Positions 8,119 to 16,464 of a stretch of DNA of 64,000 nt are shown piece after piece (position 1 is the stretch's first letter; every line of letters starts with the position of its first letter). Where the stretch lies: IMG/VR virus record IMGVR_UViG_3300035034_003571, positions 1 through 64,000 of that record; one strand, written 5' to 3'. The translations under genes were made by a program, and so were the position numbers. Below the pieces are notes generated by a model that was given only the letters and a program-made list of their open reading frames with translations, did not search any database and was not told the DNA's origin. This DNA is from a virus.

Positions 8119-8631
8119 TTAATCTATTTCTTGTATATCTTGTCCACTAATTAAATCTTTAGCTTTTATCCATTCTCCATTCACTAAAAATGGATGATCT
8201 TCGGTACATTTTATAATTTCTCCTGATTCTAATTCTATTTCGAAATATTCAGTATTGAGCTGACCTATTCTCGGACTGTGGCCATAACCGATTACCTCCT
8301 TCCCTGTCTCAACATCCATCGATTTTACTAAAAGGTCTGCATCTGGATTTTTTTCATACCAATCCTTAATTTTTATATATGTTCCGTCTGCTAAATTTAT
8401 TTGCGTTTCCCCGTCTAGGCAGTCCCCGTGATGGTAGAGGCCAGATTTTATAACATTACCTACAAGAGATAATGTTTTGTCGTATTTGATTGGAGAGTTT
8501 TGAAGTACTATTCTTTGTACTGGGGTTAGACCATCATAAAAATTAGGTATTCCTCTGCTTTGTAAAACATAAAGAGCATATCCTCGATATTGGTTATTTA
8601 TTTGGTCACTTATAGATACTGATAATCCCAT
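8119..8631 (-). CDS. 52: Topoisomerase II subunit gp52-like, N-terminal part with N-intein
   Basis: A 170-residue protein. Residues 1-70 are the N-terminus of a type IIA topoisomerase subunit A relative, with YALYVLQSRGIPNFYDGLTP and the DNA-contact sequence GLYHHGD. At Cys71 it changes into an intein N-half of 100 residues running to the stop. Joined to the C-part by trans-splicing, the junction becomes YHHGD-SSLAKAI, matching the gyrase A motif that precedes the catalytic tyrosine. It is upstream of the endonuclease and C-half genes on the same strand. A near-perfect hairpin covers its start codon. Confidence 0.9.
   Translation of the reverse strand: MGLSVSISDQINNQYRGYALYVLQSRGIPNFYDGLTPVQRIVLQNSPIKYDKTLSLVGNVIKSGLYHHGDCLDGETQINLADGTYIKIKDWYEKNPDADLLVKSMDVETGKEVIGYGHSPRIGQLNTEYFEIELESGEIIKCTEDHPFLVNGEWIKAKDLISGQDIQEID
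8122..8421 (-). mobile_element. Split intein, N-terminal half (subunit 52)
   Basis: 100 residues starting with the catalytic Cys (CLDGETQI, block A) and containing TEDHPF (block B). The first residues resemble the gp41-1 class of split inteins found in fractured phage genes. The C partner is 7096-7212. Confidence 0.9.
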
Positions 8632-8665
8632 AAAAGGTTTTTAATTTAAACTTTTTATGGGATTA
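8623..8665 (-). promoter_or_regulatory. Start-codon hairpin of gene 52 N-part
   Basis: Inverted repeat of 14 bp with a single bulged base (8623-8636 with 8651-8665). On the mRNA the right arm is CUUUUAUGGGAUUA and includes the AUG. No T-run follows, so it is not an intrinsic terminator. No GATATATA lies in the loop. Confidence 0.65.
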
Positions 8666-8683
8666 TTAAAGGTAAGTTTCAAA

Positions 8684-9742
8684 TTAGATGTTAATTAGAA
8701 CGTATTTAATTCTCCCTTCTTCCTCAGCAGATACGGTTTTCATTATTTTATCTAAATCCGAAGATTTTTTAACCACTTGACATCCCGCTGACCACGTATT
8801 TATTTTTTCAGATCCATTTGCAGAATGTATTAGAATACTTTTATTTCCGCTTTCCCCCTTTCCAGGACTATATGTATAAAATCTTACAGCCTCGCTTGGG
8901 GTTTTTACTATGCTATACCTTTGAACTTTAGCTCCCTCTCTAGGTCTCATAATTTTCCCCAATTTATCGGAATAAGAAACCTCATATTCATAGATTCCTG
9001 GTTGCATTATTGCAACTCCTTTATTTGCTGGGGAAGCTCCTAGGTATTTATATCTTCTAGAAATCCACCAAGCTCTATAAGGAGCAACCCTAAATCCCAT
9101 TCCAGGAAAGGTGGTACATTCAAAGATTTCTGGGCTTTTACCGGAATTTTTTGGAGGAAGAAGAACCATTGCATCTATAAATCCGTTTGGGACTTCTTTC
9201 CTTTTATCTATATCATTTCTTAGACCTAATAAATTCCAAGAATTTAAGTTAATCTTATTAATAAGTCCTTTATCTTCCAATAATTCCATATAGTCTTTCC
9301 TATCGTATTTAGACCATGAAGAGGAATTAAATTTATAAGCCCCTAATTTATTGAAATCCGGTTTAGTAATTTTGGAAGTACCAACTTCAACTTTAGCTAT
9401 TTTTTCTTCTATTTCTTTTTCTTCACTATTTTTCTTATTGAAAGTAGCTTCGACTTTGTCCCCATCATTAGCAATACTTAATGTAGAATCTTGAAATCCT
9501 CCCATGGCTTCAACCTGTTCTTCAGCTGTATCGTTAAATGCTCCTTTTAAATGGCTAGGTAAATCTCCCTGATCTTTAAGTATTTTCGATAATGTTTCTA
9601 TAAAATCAGTAGGGTTCTCTTCAAGATTTTTGAGTATTTTAGATATTCCACTAGTAGCAATGTTTCCTAACATAGTAGAAATATCCTCATCTAACCGGGA
9701 TTCTAAAAATGCATCAAATTTCTTTATTTTTTTATTATTCAT
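8684..9742 (-). CDS. L,D-transpeptidase-like (YkuD-type) cell-wall protein
   Basis: A 352-residue protein. The C-terminal part (about 190-352) has an L,D-transpeptidase-like active site: H306 in SILIHSANG followed by WSAGC at 317-321 with C321 as candidate nucleophile, resembling the H...S-x-G-C pattern of YkuD domains. The N-terminal 130 residues are helical and acidic. Residues 6-15 (IKKFDAFLES) match the F-x-x-F-L pattern shared with other proteins here and resemble the T4 capsid-targeting peptide. A virion-borne peptidoglycan-modifying role is inferred from that. No signal peptide is visible. Confidence 0.6.
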   Translation of the reverse strand: MNNKKIKKFDAFLESRLDEDISTMLGNIATSGISKILKNLEENPTDFIETLSKILKDQGDLPSHLKGAFNDTAEEQVEAMGGFQDSTLSIANDGDKVEATFNKKNSEEKEIEEKIAKVEVGTSKITKPDFNKLGAYKFNSSSWSKYDRKDYMELLEDKGLINKINLNSWNLLGLRNDIDKRKEVPNGFIDAMVLLPPKNSGKSPEIFECTTFPGMGFRVAPYRAWWISRRYKYLGASPANKGVAIMQPGIYEYEVSYSDKLGKIMRPREGAKVQRYSIVKTPSEAVRFYTYSPGKGESGNKSILIHSANGSEKINTWSAGCQVVKKSSDLDKIMKTVSAEEEGRIKYVLINI

Positions 9743-9749
9743 TTTAGAA

Positions 9750-10046
9750 CTATTTTTTTAGGAAATAAACTATAAGAGAATTTATTATTACTGAAAATCC
9801 ACTACTAAAAAAACCAAAAGCTATCCAGTTTCTAATCGCATCTTCGAAAATAAACCCATTCGGAAAGGGGAAAAAGTTATACATAAGTATACCAACCCAA
9901 AATCCCGAACACATAATACAGGTAAAAAGCTTTCCGAAAACCCTGGCTTTTAGTAAAAGATAATTTCTTATCGGTTCTAGAATAGTTCCGTTTACTATGA
10001 TATTAGTTATAGCCCAACAAAAAAATAAATACAGAAATATTTCCAT
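9750..10046 (-). CDS. Small membrane protein, DUF1360-like
   Basis: A 98-residue hydrophobic protein with about three predicted membrane segments (near 1-20, 38-62 and 72-96). The CIMCSGFWVG motif at about 43-52 is characteristic of DUF1360 proteins, which carry C-x-x-C-x-GFW-x-G. The function of that family is not established. A GATATATA element ends only 4 nt before the ATG. It lies between the DnaJ gene and the transpeptidase-like gene, which suggests late expression with cell-wall genes. Confidence 0.6.
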   Translation of the reverse strand: MEIFLYLFFCWAITNIIVNGTILEPIRNYLLLKARVFGKLFTCIMCSGFWVGILMYNFFPFPNGFIFEDAIRNWIAFGFFSSGFSVIINSLIVYFLKK

Positions 10047-10050
10047 ATCT

Positions 10051-10058
10051 TATATATC
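10051..10058 (-). promoter_or_regulatory. GATATATA element abutting the DUF1360-like start
   Basis: Minus-strand GATATATA ending 4 nt before the ATG at 10046, just after the dnaJ stop. If it is a -10 element the transcript would be nearly leaderless. Confidence 0.45.
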
Positions 10059-11078
10059 TTAAGCTTTTTCTTCTTCCAAAGACTCGTAAAAACTTTCTAA
10101 AATAGATTTTTGATTTTCAGTTAATCCCGAGGGAACCTTAACGTTTACTCTTATGAGTATATCCCCGTTCATCACTCCGTTCAATTCTGGTACACCTTTA
10201 CCTCTTATCCTAAATATTTTCCCAGGCTGAGTTCCTGATGGTATAGATATTTTATAAGTCCCACCAGAAAGGTTGGAAACTTCTATCTCTGACCCTATAC
10301 ATGCTTCTTTAAAGCTTATGTCTTTATTAGCTACTAAATTTATTCCATCCCTTTTATATTCAGCATGAACATATTCTTCTATATTCACTATAGCATCTCC
10401 TGGCTGTCCATTTTTTAAATAGTCACCACCTCCCGGAACTATAAAAGAAAGTCCTGAGTAACTCCCCTTCGGTACATTTATACTAAGGGTTTCTTCATTT
10501 TTAGTGGACCCGGTAGCTTGACATTCGTCACATGCCTCTTTTATTATTTTTCCGGTACCTTGACAAGAATAGCAGGATTGTTCCATTTCCATGGTCCCAT
10601 ATGCAGTATTAACATTTTTAGAAGTTGTTCCTTTACCCCCACATGAAGTACATTCATTGAAAGATTTGTCTTTAGCTCCTGTACCCTCACATTTTTTACA
10701 AGGAGTTTTTCTGTATATTTTAAATTCTTTCTTAGCTCCCTTTAATATTTCCTCTAAAGTTAATTGGAGATTAACATTTATATTTCCCCCTCTTCTACGA
10801 CTTCTATTAGTTCTAGTAGCATTTCTAAACATATTCTCTATGTCTTCGAATGGCATCCCTCCAAAGTTACCCGAGGGCCTATCATATTGCTCTTTCTTTT
10901 TAGGATCCGAAAGAATCTCATATGCTTCAGAAATCTCTTTAAATCTTTCCTCAGAATTTTTATCATCTGGGTTTCTATCCGGATGATTTGCTAAAGCAAG
11001 CTTCCTATATGCTTTTTTGATTTCAGAACTGGTAGATTCTTTAGTAACCCCTAGTATTCTATAGTAATCTTTTTTCAT
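10059..11078 (-). CDS. dnaJ: DnaJ (Hsp40) co-chaperone
   Basis: A complete type I DnaJ. It has a J domain with HPD at 32-34, a Gly/Phe-rich segment, and four CxxCxGxG-type zinc repeats ([24 protein letters not shown] and CDECQATG). C-terminal substrate-binding domains with the usual IPSGTQPG follow. It would stimulate host DnaK in folding or in replisome/virion assembly. The start is set at the ATG at 11078 (339 residues), which overlaps the upstream stop as TAATG. An upstream in-frame TTG at 11099 would add seven residues and overlap the previous gene by 22 bp, so it is less likely. A full-length DnaJ is uncommon among T4-like phages. Confidence 0.93.
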   Translation of the reverse strand: MKKDYYRILGVTKESTSSEIKKAYRKLALANHPDRNPDDKNSEERFKEISEAYEILSDPKKKEQYDRPSGNFGGMPFEDIENMFRNATRTNRSRRRGGNINVNLQLTLEEILKGAKKEFKIYRKTPCKKCEGTGAKDKSFNECTSCGGKGTTSKNVNTAYGTMEMEQSCYSCQGTGKIIKEACDECQATGSTKNEETLSINVPKGSYSGLSFIVPGGGDYLKNGQPGDAIVNIEEYVHAEYKRDGINLVANKDISFKEACIGSEIEVSNLSGGTYKISIPSGTQPGKIFRIRGKGVPELNGVMNGDILIRVNVKVPSGLTENQKSILESFYESLEEEKA

Positions 11079-11434
11079 TAAAATGAGGATTTTATCCAAT
11101 TTACCAGTCTTTCCTCTGGAGTTAGCTCTGAATAATCTTCCCGATTATCCCATTCTTTTTTAAGGTTTTCGCCTAGTCTTATTATATCAGAACACCTTTC
11201 GAATTCTTCTTTCTTTTCCCAATACTTTAACATTTTTTCTAAAAAAGGTTCCATCTGTGATTTGTCCTTTAGTAGATAAAAAAGATCATTAGAACCAGAA
11301 GATAGTGAATGGAAAAATATGTCCTGAGTTGCTCTCTCTACTTGCAACATTAATAATTTACTTTGAGGGTGTGAAGAATACATACCCCTCCAGTCTGTAA
11401 AATCTGGTAATCTTTGTTCCTCAGAAAATGCCAT
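11078..11434 (-). CDS. Hypothetical 118-residue protein upstream of dnaJ
   Basis: An acidic, helical soluble protein coupled on both sides by TAATG overlaps: its ATG overlaps the stop of the gene above, and its stop overlaps the dnaJ ATG. I recognise no domain. Features visible are a Trp-containing N-terminus ([13 protein letters not shown]) and a C-terminal Asp/Glu-rich helix. The coupling suggests stoichiometric expression with DnaJ, possibly as a client or cofactor, but that is inference. Confidence 0.6.
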   Translation of the reverse strand: MAFSEEQRLPDFTDWRGMYSSHPQSKLLMLQVERATQDIFFHSLSSGSNDLFYLLKDKSQMEPFLEKMLKYWEKKEEFERCSDIIRLGENLKKEWDNREDYSELTPEERLVNWIKSSF

Positions 11435-11697
11435 TAGTTGTTTTTTAATATTTCGTAAACCATTTTATATTTACTTGGGTCTGATAGCGATTCATTATTG
11501 ATCTTATTATCATCCATAAAAGAATCCAAAATTTCTTTTCCAAATTCGTCACACAAAATACTATATTTTATCTTTCCCTCCATTTCCGAATCCCTAGTGT
11601 ATTTAACCCCACACTCATCCAAATCTAATGATAAAAGATCTTTTTCCATGTTTCTGAATGCTTCTATTTCTTCTTCTCCTAATTTTTTATTTTCCAT
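11434..11697 (-). CDS. Hypothetical acidic 87-residue protein
   Basis: A small protein, strongly acidic (many Glu/Asp), mostly helical, with no recognised motif. The start is ATG at 11697, 18 nt after the topoisomerase large-subunit stop. Its stop overlaps the next start (TAATG). It probably belongs to an operon running from the topoisomerase gene to dnaJ. Confidence 0.55.
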   Translation of the reverse strand: MENKKLGEEEIEAFRNMEKDLLSLDLDECGVKYTRDSEMEGKIKYSILCDEFGKEILDSFMDDNKINNESLSDPSKYKMVYEILKNN

Positions 11698-11714
11698 GCT
11701 TTATGTATCGATAT

Positions 11715-13490
11715 TTACTTACTTAGCCAATTCTTTCTAAGCTGAGATGATTTACCAAATGCCATTTCTAGCAAACCTTTGGATTGTCTATCTTGTTTAA
11801 TATTGACTAGTCTTCGGTTTTTCATAATAGTAACCCAGTCATCTTCAGCTAAAGAACCTAACCCTTTTAAATATCTAACATTGGTTACCTTTCCTTTATA
11901 CGATTCAAATTCAGGAATAGAATAGAAATATTTTTTAACTCTATCGCCTATAGAAATTAGTGGGGTTTCAAAATAAAATAGCTTATTCTTTTTTATAATC
12001 CAAGGAAACCACTGAAAAAATAGGTTTATTACCAAAGAAGTAATGTGTGCTCCGTCTGGGTCTTGATCAGCAGCTATAACTATATTTTCATAAGGTATTG
12101 GATTAGTGGGAGATTCAGTATCCAGATTTAATATTTTCATTAATTCTAAGATTTCCACACTTTGTAAATCTGAAATAGTTCTAGCATTTTTTACTTTACC
12201 CTTTAAAGCATATACCCCATCGGTTTTAGGATCCCTTTCCTGTAGTATAGAACCAGCAGCACTTAATCCCTCTACTATAAATAAATTTTTTGGGTTGGAG
12301 GAAGTTGGGGGAACATACTTTTTAGAATATTTTATATTTATTTTCTTTTTAGCCTTTCTTATGTCTTTCAACATAGCGTCTTTCATTCTAGCTTCAACCT
12401 TTTTTTGGATTCTCTTAAATACGTTGGTTCTACTAAATTCTTTTATTTTACTTTCAAATTGAGATAAAATCGGTCTTTCTACTTCCTCTCTTTTAGTAAC
12501 GAATCTAGTTTTATTTTGGTCTCCAAATTTTACTAAAGATGGGGGTAGATTAAGTATTAATAGAAAATCATAAAAGTGATGACCTAAAGAATCCTCCAGA
12601 TATTTGTTTATTTCATCAGAAATTATTTTTTGGTGTATTCCAGTACAGCTAGCACTATTAACAAAAGATAAGGATGAAGATCCTGGGTATAAATTTTCCC
12701 AAATTAATATCTCGCCTATTTTTGTTTTATAAGAAGCCTCTGAAAATACATCAGATTTTATAATTTCAGATTTACCGTCCCATTCAAGGGTTATTTTAAG
12801 CTGATTAGTTTTATCCTCCGATTCTAAAACCCTTTTCTTTAAAACTAGCATACTGTAAAGTATCTCTCTGTCCCATTTACATTTATCAAATACCTTACTC
12901 AAAGGAGTAAAAGAAACCAGAGTCCCTTTAGATCTACCAGAAGACCTAGGACTAACTGAATGGATGTTAGGGATGAAATTTTCCCATTTTTGGGAATAAA
13001 CTTCCTTGTTATTAATAGTTTGAACTAAAAAGGATTCAGATAGTGCATTAACTAAACTAACTCCCATTCCATTCGTTCCTATAAGGGATTCCTCTACTTT
13101 CTCATTTTCAAAATTTGATCCGGCTCTTAACATAGACATAGCAGTAGCAACGTTTGTAAGCCCGCTTTTTCTATTTTTAGAGGAAGCATTAATAAAGCCA
13201 TCGCCAGAATCTTCTATTGTCATCTGATTTGTTTTGGAATTTACTGAAACACTGATAGACTTCATCTTAGTTTTCATTCTCTTAGCTTCGTCAACTGAAT
13301 TTGAAAAAACTTCGTCGAATAACTTATACATCCCCACGGATATACTTCTAGATTCCACGTGAAGTTTAGTATCTTTAATTATTGGAACGTTCTCGTCACT
13401 AACTTTAACCGATCCCACATAAATAGTAGGTCTTTGTATTATATGTTCATGTTCGGATAATACCTTTATTTCCTTAGAAGCTCTGTTCAT
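11715..13490 (-). CDS. 39: Type II topoisomerase large subunit (GyrB/gp39-like)
   Basis: A 591-residue GyrB-type subunit. The GHKL ATPase comprises FDEVFSNSVDEA at 58-69 (E60, N64), EDSGDG at 93-98 and the lid GTNGMGVSLVNALS at 137-150. The TOPRIM domain comprises VEGLSAAGS at 405-413 (E406) and DQDPDGAH at 474-481. It pairs with subunit 52 to form the phage topoisomerase. T4 splits this subunit into gp39 and gp60; here it is a single intact ORF, in contrast to the fractured partner subunit. Confidence 0.95.
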   Translation of the reverse strand: MNRASKEIKVLSEHEHIIQRPTIYVGSVKVSDENVPIIKDTKLHVESRSISVGMYKLFDEVFSNSVDEAKRMKTKMKSISVSVNSKTNQMTIEDSGDGFINASSKNRKSGLTNVATAMSMLRAGSNFENEKVEESLIGTNGMGVSLVNALSESFLVQTINNKEVYSQKWENFIPNIHSVSPRSSGRSKGTLVSFTPLSKVFDKCKWDREILYSMLVLKKRVLESEDKTNQLKITLEWDGKSEIIKSDVFSEASYKTKIGEILIWENLYPGSSSLSFVNSASCTGIHQKIISDEINKYLEDSLGHHFYDFLLILNLPPSLVKFGDQNKTRFVTKREEVERPILSQFESKIKEFSRTNVFKRIQKKVEARMKDAMLKDIRKAKKKINIKYSKKYVPPTSSNPKNLFIVEGLSAAGSILQERDPKTDGVYALKGKVKNARTISDLQSVEILELMKILNLDTESPTNPIPYENIVIAADQDPDGAHITSLVINLFFQWFPWIIKKNKLFYFETPLISIGDRVKKYFYSIPEFESYKGKVTNVRYLKGLGSLAEDDWVTIMKNRRLVNIKQDRQSKGLLEMAFGKSSQLRKNWLSK

Positions 13491-13492
13491 AT

Positions 13493-14728
13493 TTAATTTT
13501 TATCTTGGGATTCTTTTAATTTTTTCATTTTTTCATCAGCCGCATTTTCGAAATTCTTTAAATTCCCAGCCATTCTATTTCTTTCATTTTCAGGAAGGGA
13601 TTTAAAAAATTCAGCATTAACCACAGGTTCTAAATGTTTAAATGCTATATCGGGATTTCCTGCATGGAAAGCTGAAAGGGCAAACTCATCAAGAAATCTC
13701 CATTCCCAGATTTCTTTTTCTATAAATAGTATATCATTACAAGGAGGAGCTTTAAGCCCCATTAATCCGTAGGTAAATGCTAAAATATGTCTATTTTGAT
13801 TCCTTAGAGTCCTCATAGTATGAAAAAGGGCTTCCATTCTCTGCGGTCTATATTCCCAAGCCATTGAATATGAATTAGTAACTTCTACCATGCTATCTTT
13901 TCTAGACTCTTTAAGTCTGGCTATCATATAAAGAGAATAATAAACCTCTTCTTCCCAGCCTCCCATAGAAACTCTTCTTTTATAAGCTTCTATAGATTTA
14001 TCAATTTGTCCAGAATCTCTGTAACTCTGGGCCAAGTAAAATACATATCTGGTATTTTCTGGTTCTTTTTCTAAAGCTCCTTCCAATATTTTAGCATCGC
14101 CTGCATATTTTTCCTGGAGAGAATTGGCTCTTTTTAATGGGCTAATACTAGCTTTAACGAAAGAATTTTGTATCTTTTGATGTTTAGCTTCTTTCCCTGG
14201 TAAATGAAGATATTCATGAAGTACGCCTTTATAAATCCAATCTTGATCAGACCTAACTATTTGGGCTCTAAAATATTGGATTCTATCCAACTTATAAAGA
14301 ATTTGAAATGCATCGGGGGTTTTATCCAATCCAACAAATGGGTTTTTTGTTTCGGGAATAAAGAAATCATCAGCATCTATAATCCATCTATAATCACATA
14401 TACCTTTAGATAATTCCAGACTTTCGGTTCTATTTACTTCGAAATTAACCCAAGGTCTTTCATACAAAGTTCCAGGAATGTCCAATTCCGAGGTAACTCT
14501 ATTTATTACTTCTAGAGTATTATCACTAGACCCTGTATCTACTATAACCCAGTGGGAAATATACGGAGCTGCAGATTTTATGCATTTTTCTATGGTATCC
14601 TCTTCATCTTTTACTATCATTACTAGACAAAGAGATATTTCCTGTTCAGGATCTTTAATTAATGGATTAATTTCTTCTTGAATTTCTATAGTTTCTATTT
14701 CCATAGAATCTTTTTTATTTTCTGACAT
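13493..14728 (-). CDS. Family 2 glycosyltransferase with TPR-like C-terminus
   Basis: A 411-residue protein. Residues 32-130 form a GT-A domain with the start LCLVMIVKDEEDTIEKCI, the VDTGSSDNT nucleotide-binding loop (63-71) and the metal-binding DADD at 118-121. Residues from about 195 onwards are helical and TPR-like (YVFYLAQSYRDSGQIDKSIEAY). Such proteins resemble SunT/SPBc2-type glycosyltransferases. The substrate is not predictable; candidates are modified DNA bases, virion proteins or host glycans. It is probably cytoplasmic as there is no signal or membrane segment. It follows the large topoisomerase gene with a 2-bp gap. Confidence 0.85.
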   Translation of the reverse strand: MSENKKDSMEIETIEIQEEINPLIKDPEQEISLCLVMIVKDEEDTIEKCIKSAAPYISHWVIVDTGSSDNTLEVINRVTSELDIPGTLYERPWVNFEVNRTESLELSKGICDYRWIIDADDFFIPETKNPFVGLDKTPDAFQILYKLDRIQYFRAQIVRSDQDWIYKGVLHEYLHLPGKEAKHQKIQNSFVKASISPLKRANSLQEKYAGDAKILEGALEKEPENTRYVFYLAQSYRDSGQIDKSIEAYKRRVSMGGWEEEVYYSLYMIARLKESRKDSMVEVTNSYSMAWEYRPQRMEALFHTMRTLRNQNRHILAFTYGLMGLKAPPCNDILFIEKEIWEWRFLDEFALSAFHAGNPDIAFKHLEPVVNAEFFKSLPENERNRMAGNLKNFENAADEKMKKLKESQDKN

Positions 14729-14785
14729 AAAATATTTTTATTTACCAAATAATTATTTGGTTATTGTTTATATGAATTTAAATTA

Positions 14786-15391
14786 CTATTGTTCCAGTAC
14801 TATAGAAGAGTCAAAAGGACTTTTAGATTTTTCTAAAATAAAAACAATATCATTATGAGCGTATTTATTACCTTCGAGATTAAAAAAAAGATCCATAGAT
14901 AATTCACCCTCGAGTAAATAACAAACCTCATATCCATCTTCTCTTTCTCCGAATGTTATTACAGAAGGGTTTTCTATGAATGTTAATTCTATCGCTGTGG
15001 TACCATTTTTAGCCGAAACTATTCTAACCAGTAAAAGATCTTCGAAGTCAAAACCAGCAAGATTTTCATACATGAAAGGATAAACTATATAAGCTTCTTG
15101 CTCACTTTCACCTATAGTTATTTGGTCAAGGATTTTTGGAAATAGATATAAAATGTCCTCTTTCACTGAATGAACCGAAGTAATACTTTTAATATCTATT
15201 CTGTAATATAAATAAGGATTTTGAAATCTTCTGGGTTTTATTAAAGATCTGGAAAGCTTTTTTTCTAATCCTTCCGCAAACATTTCCGATAGAGAATTAA
15301 GTTCTGAGTCTTTCTGCGAATATTTTACCCTATTCTTTTCTACTTCTCCGTTGAAATTTTCAAAGAAGGAGTCCAATAAACCTTTATCCAT
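14786..15391 (-). CDS. Hypothetical 201-residue protein
   Basis: The first 70 residues are charged and helical; the rest is a mixed alpha/beta domain ending in short beta-strands. No motif is recognised. It lies between the adenylate kinase and glycosyltransferase genes with short gaps, so it is likely cotranscribed. No transmembrane segment is apparent. Confidence 0.6.
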   Translation of the reverse strand: MDKGLLDSFFENFNGEVEKNRVKYSQKDSELNSLSEMFAEGLEKKLSRSLIKPRRFQNPYLYYRIDIKSITSVHSVKEDILYLFPKILDQITIGESEQEAYIVYPFMYENLAGFDFEDLLLVRIVSAKNGTTAIELTFIENPSVITFGEREDGYEVCYLLEGELSMDLFFNLEGNKYAHNDIVFILEKSKSPFDSSIVLEQ

Positions 15392-15402
15392 GTAAAATAC
15401 TT

Positions 15403-16023
15403 TTAGAAATTAATCTTTTTTATAATAGAATTATAAACTTCCGTTGGGGTTTTTGATGCATTTACTGTGATTGATTTCCTGCTCCTGGAATAAAAATCTA
15501 CTAGAGGAAGAGTTTTTTCTTCATAATCTTTAAACCTTTTCTCTATGATTTTTTCTGACTTGTCATCATCCCTATTTTCCTTTTTCGCTCTTCTAGAGAT
15601 TCTTTCCTTGGCTTTTTCTTCACTAACGTCTAGGTATATTACATGGCTTAGCCCCATACCCATTTTTCCTAATAAAGAGGCCAACCTTTTTCCTTGCTTT
15701 ATAGTTCTGGGGAATCCATCAAATATTACTCCTTTACTTAAGTCACTATCTTTTAGCTTTTCTTTCAGTAACCCTAGTACCATACCATCAGTAAGAAAGT
15801 CTCCCCTTTTCAGGACCTCTTTTATTTCTTTATCCTCACTTTTTCTAGCTAAATCCCCTGTTGATATATGTAATATTCCCTTTTCAGAAGAAAGCTTTTT
15901 TGATACCGTTCCCTTTCCTGAACCCGGAGGTCCTAAGATAATAACTATCTTTCCTATTTCTTCTCTTTGCTTTTTCTTTTCAAAAAGGAAATCCTCGTAA
16001 TTGATTATATTCTCGTTACTCAT
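15403..16023 (-). CDS. adk: Adenylate kinase with N-terminal extension
   Basis: A 206-residue P-loop kinase: GPPGSGKGT at 31-39, HISTGDLAR at about 52-60, DGFPRT at about 101-106 and a compact LID. It interconverts ATP, AMP and ADP and would feed phage nucleotide synthesis together with the reductase and dUTPase nearby. Typical adenylate kinases start only a few residues before the P-loop; here about 22 extra residues precede the first strand. They contain INYEDFLFEK, which fits the recurring F/Y-x-x-F-L-x-E motif and resembles the T4 capsid-targeting sequence. A GATATATA element lies just before the ATG. Confidence 0.9.
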   Translation of the reverse strand: MSNENIINYEDFLFEKKKQREEIGKIVIILGPPGSGKGTVSKKLSSEKGILHISTGDLARKSEDKEIKEVLKRGDFLTDGMVLGLLKEKLKDSDLSKGVIFDGFPRTIKQGKRLASLLGKMGMGLSHVIYLDVSEEKAKERISRRAKKENRDDDKSEKIIEKRFKDYEEKTLPLVDFYSRSRKSITVNASKTPTEVYNSIIKKINF

Positions 16024-16029
16024 GTTATC

Positions 16030-16037
16030 TATATATC
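16030..16037 (-). promoter_or_regulatory. GATATATA element abutting the adenylate kinase start
   Basis: Minus-strand GATATATA ending 6 nt before the ATG at 16023, in the short gap after the HAD gene. Confidence 0.45.
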
Positions 16038-16464
16038 AATCTTTAAAAACTTGTACCGTTTTATTTCTTTCTATTAATTCAGTCCACTTTCCATCATATC
16101 TAGTAGCTCTTACTATATGATTATCTACCCAATGATAATTTCCTCCTCTCGGCTTTCCCATAAGAAGCCCAGAATACTTATAACCATTAGCGGTTAACCA
16201 ATCTTCAGTGACTTTTCTATGCTCTTCTGTTCTGGACGTAAAAAAAGTTATTATATCTCCTCCTTCGTACCAACCATTTATAATCTCTATTGAACCTGGA
16301 TAAGGTAAGCAGGTAACCATTCTTTCAGGCTCCTCATTAGGTATATCATCCGTTATTGTTCCGTCTATATCAATCAGGTAGTTTTTTTTACCTTTTGGTA
16401 AGACGGGACTTATTAAAGCCCCGTCTTTATTTTTAATACTATCTAATTCCATATTAATTAACAT
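16036..16464 (-). CDS. HAD-superfamily phosphatase
   Basis: A 142-residue compact HAD hydrolase: motif I is DIDGT at 32-36 with nucleophile D32 and acid/base D34. Motif II is FFTSRTEEH (75-83). Motif III/IV is KPRGG at 104-108 with D114. There is no large cap domain. Relatives include small nucleotide or polynucleotide 3'-phosphatase-like phage proteins. A role in nucleotide metabolism or nucleic-acid end repair is suggested by the neighbours (nrdJ, adk). The start could be ATG 16464, overlapping the nrdJ stop, or the in-frame ATG at 16452. Confidence 0.8.
   Translation of the reverse strand: MLINMELDSIKNKDGALISPVLPKGKKNYLIDIDGTITDDIPNEEPERMVTCLPYPGSIEIINGWYEGGDIITFFTSRTEEHRKVTEDWLTANGYKYSGLLMGKPRGGNYHWVDNHIVRATRYDGKWTELIERNKTVQVFKD

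Noticed and set aside
8631-8683. Hairpin at 8623-8665 as a terminator for the transpeptidase-like gene
   Set aside because: No T-run follows the right arm on the minus strand, and the right arm holds the next start codon.
11079-11099. Upstream TTG start for dnaJ adding seven residues
   Set aside because: It would overlap the upstream gene by 22 bp. The ATG at 11078 forms a TAATG overlap like the neighbouring junctions and gives the usual DnaJ N-terminus.
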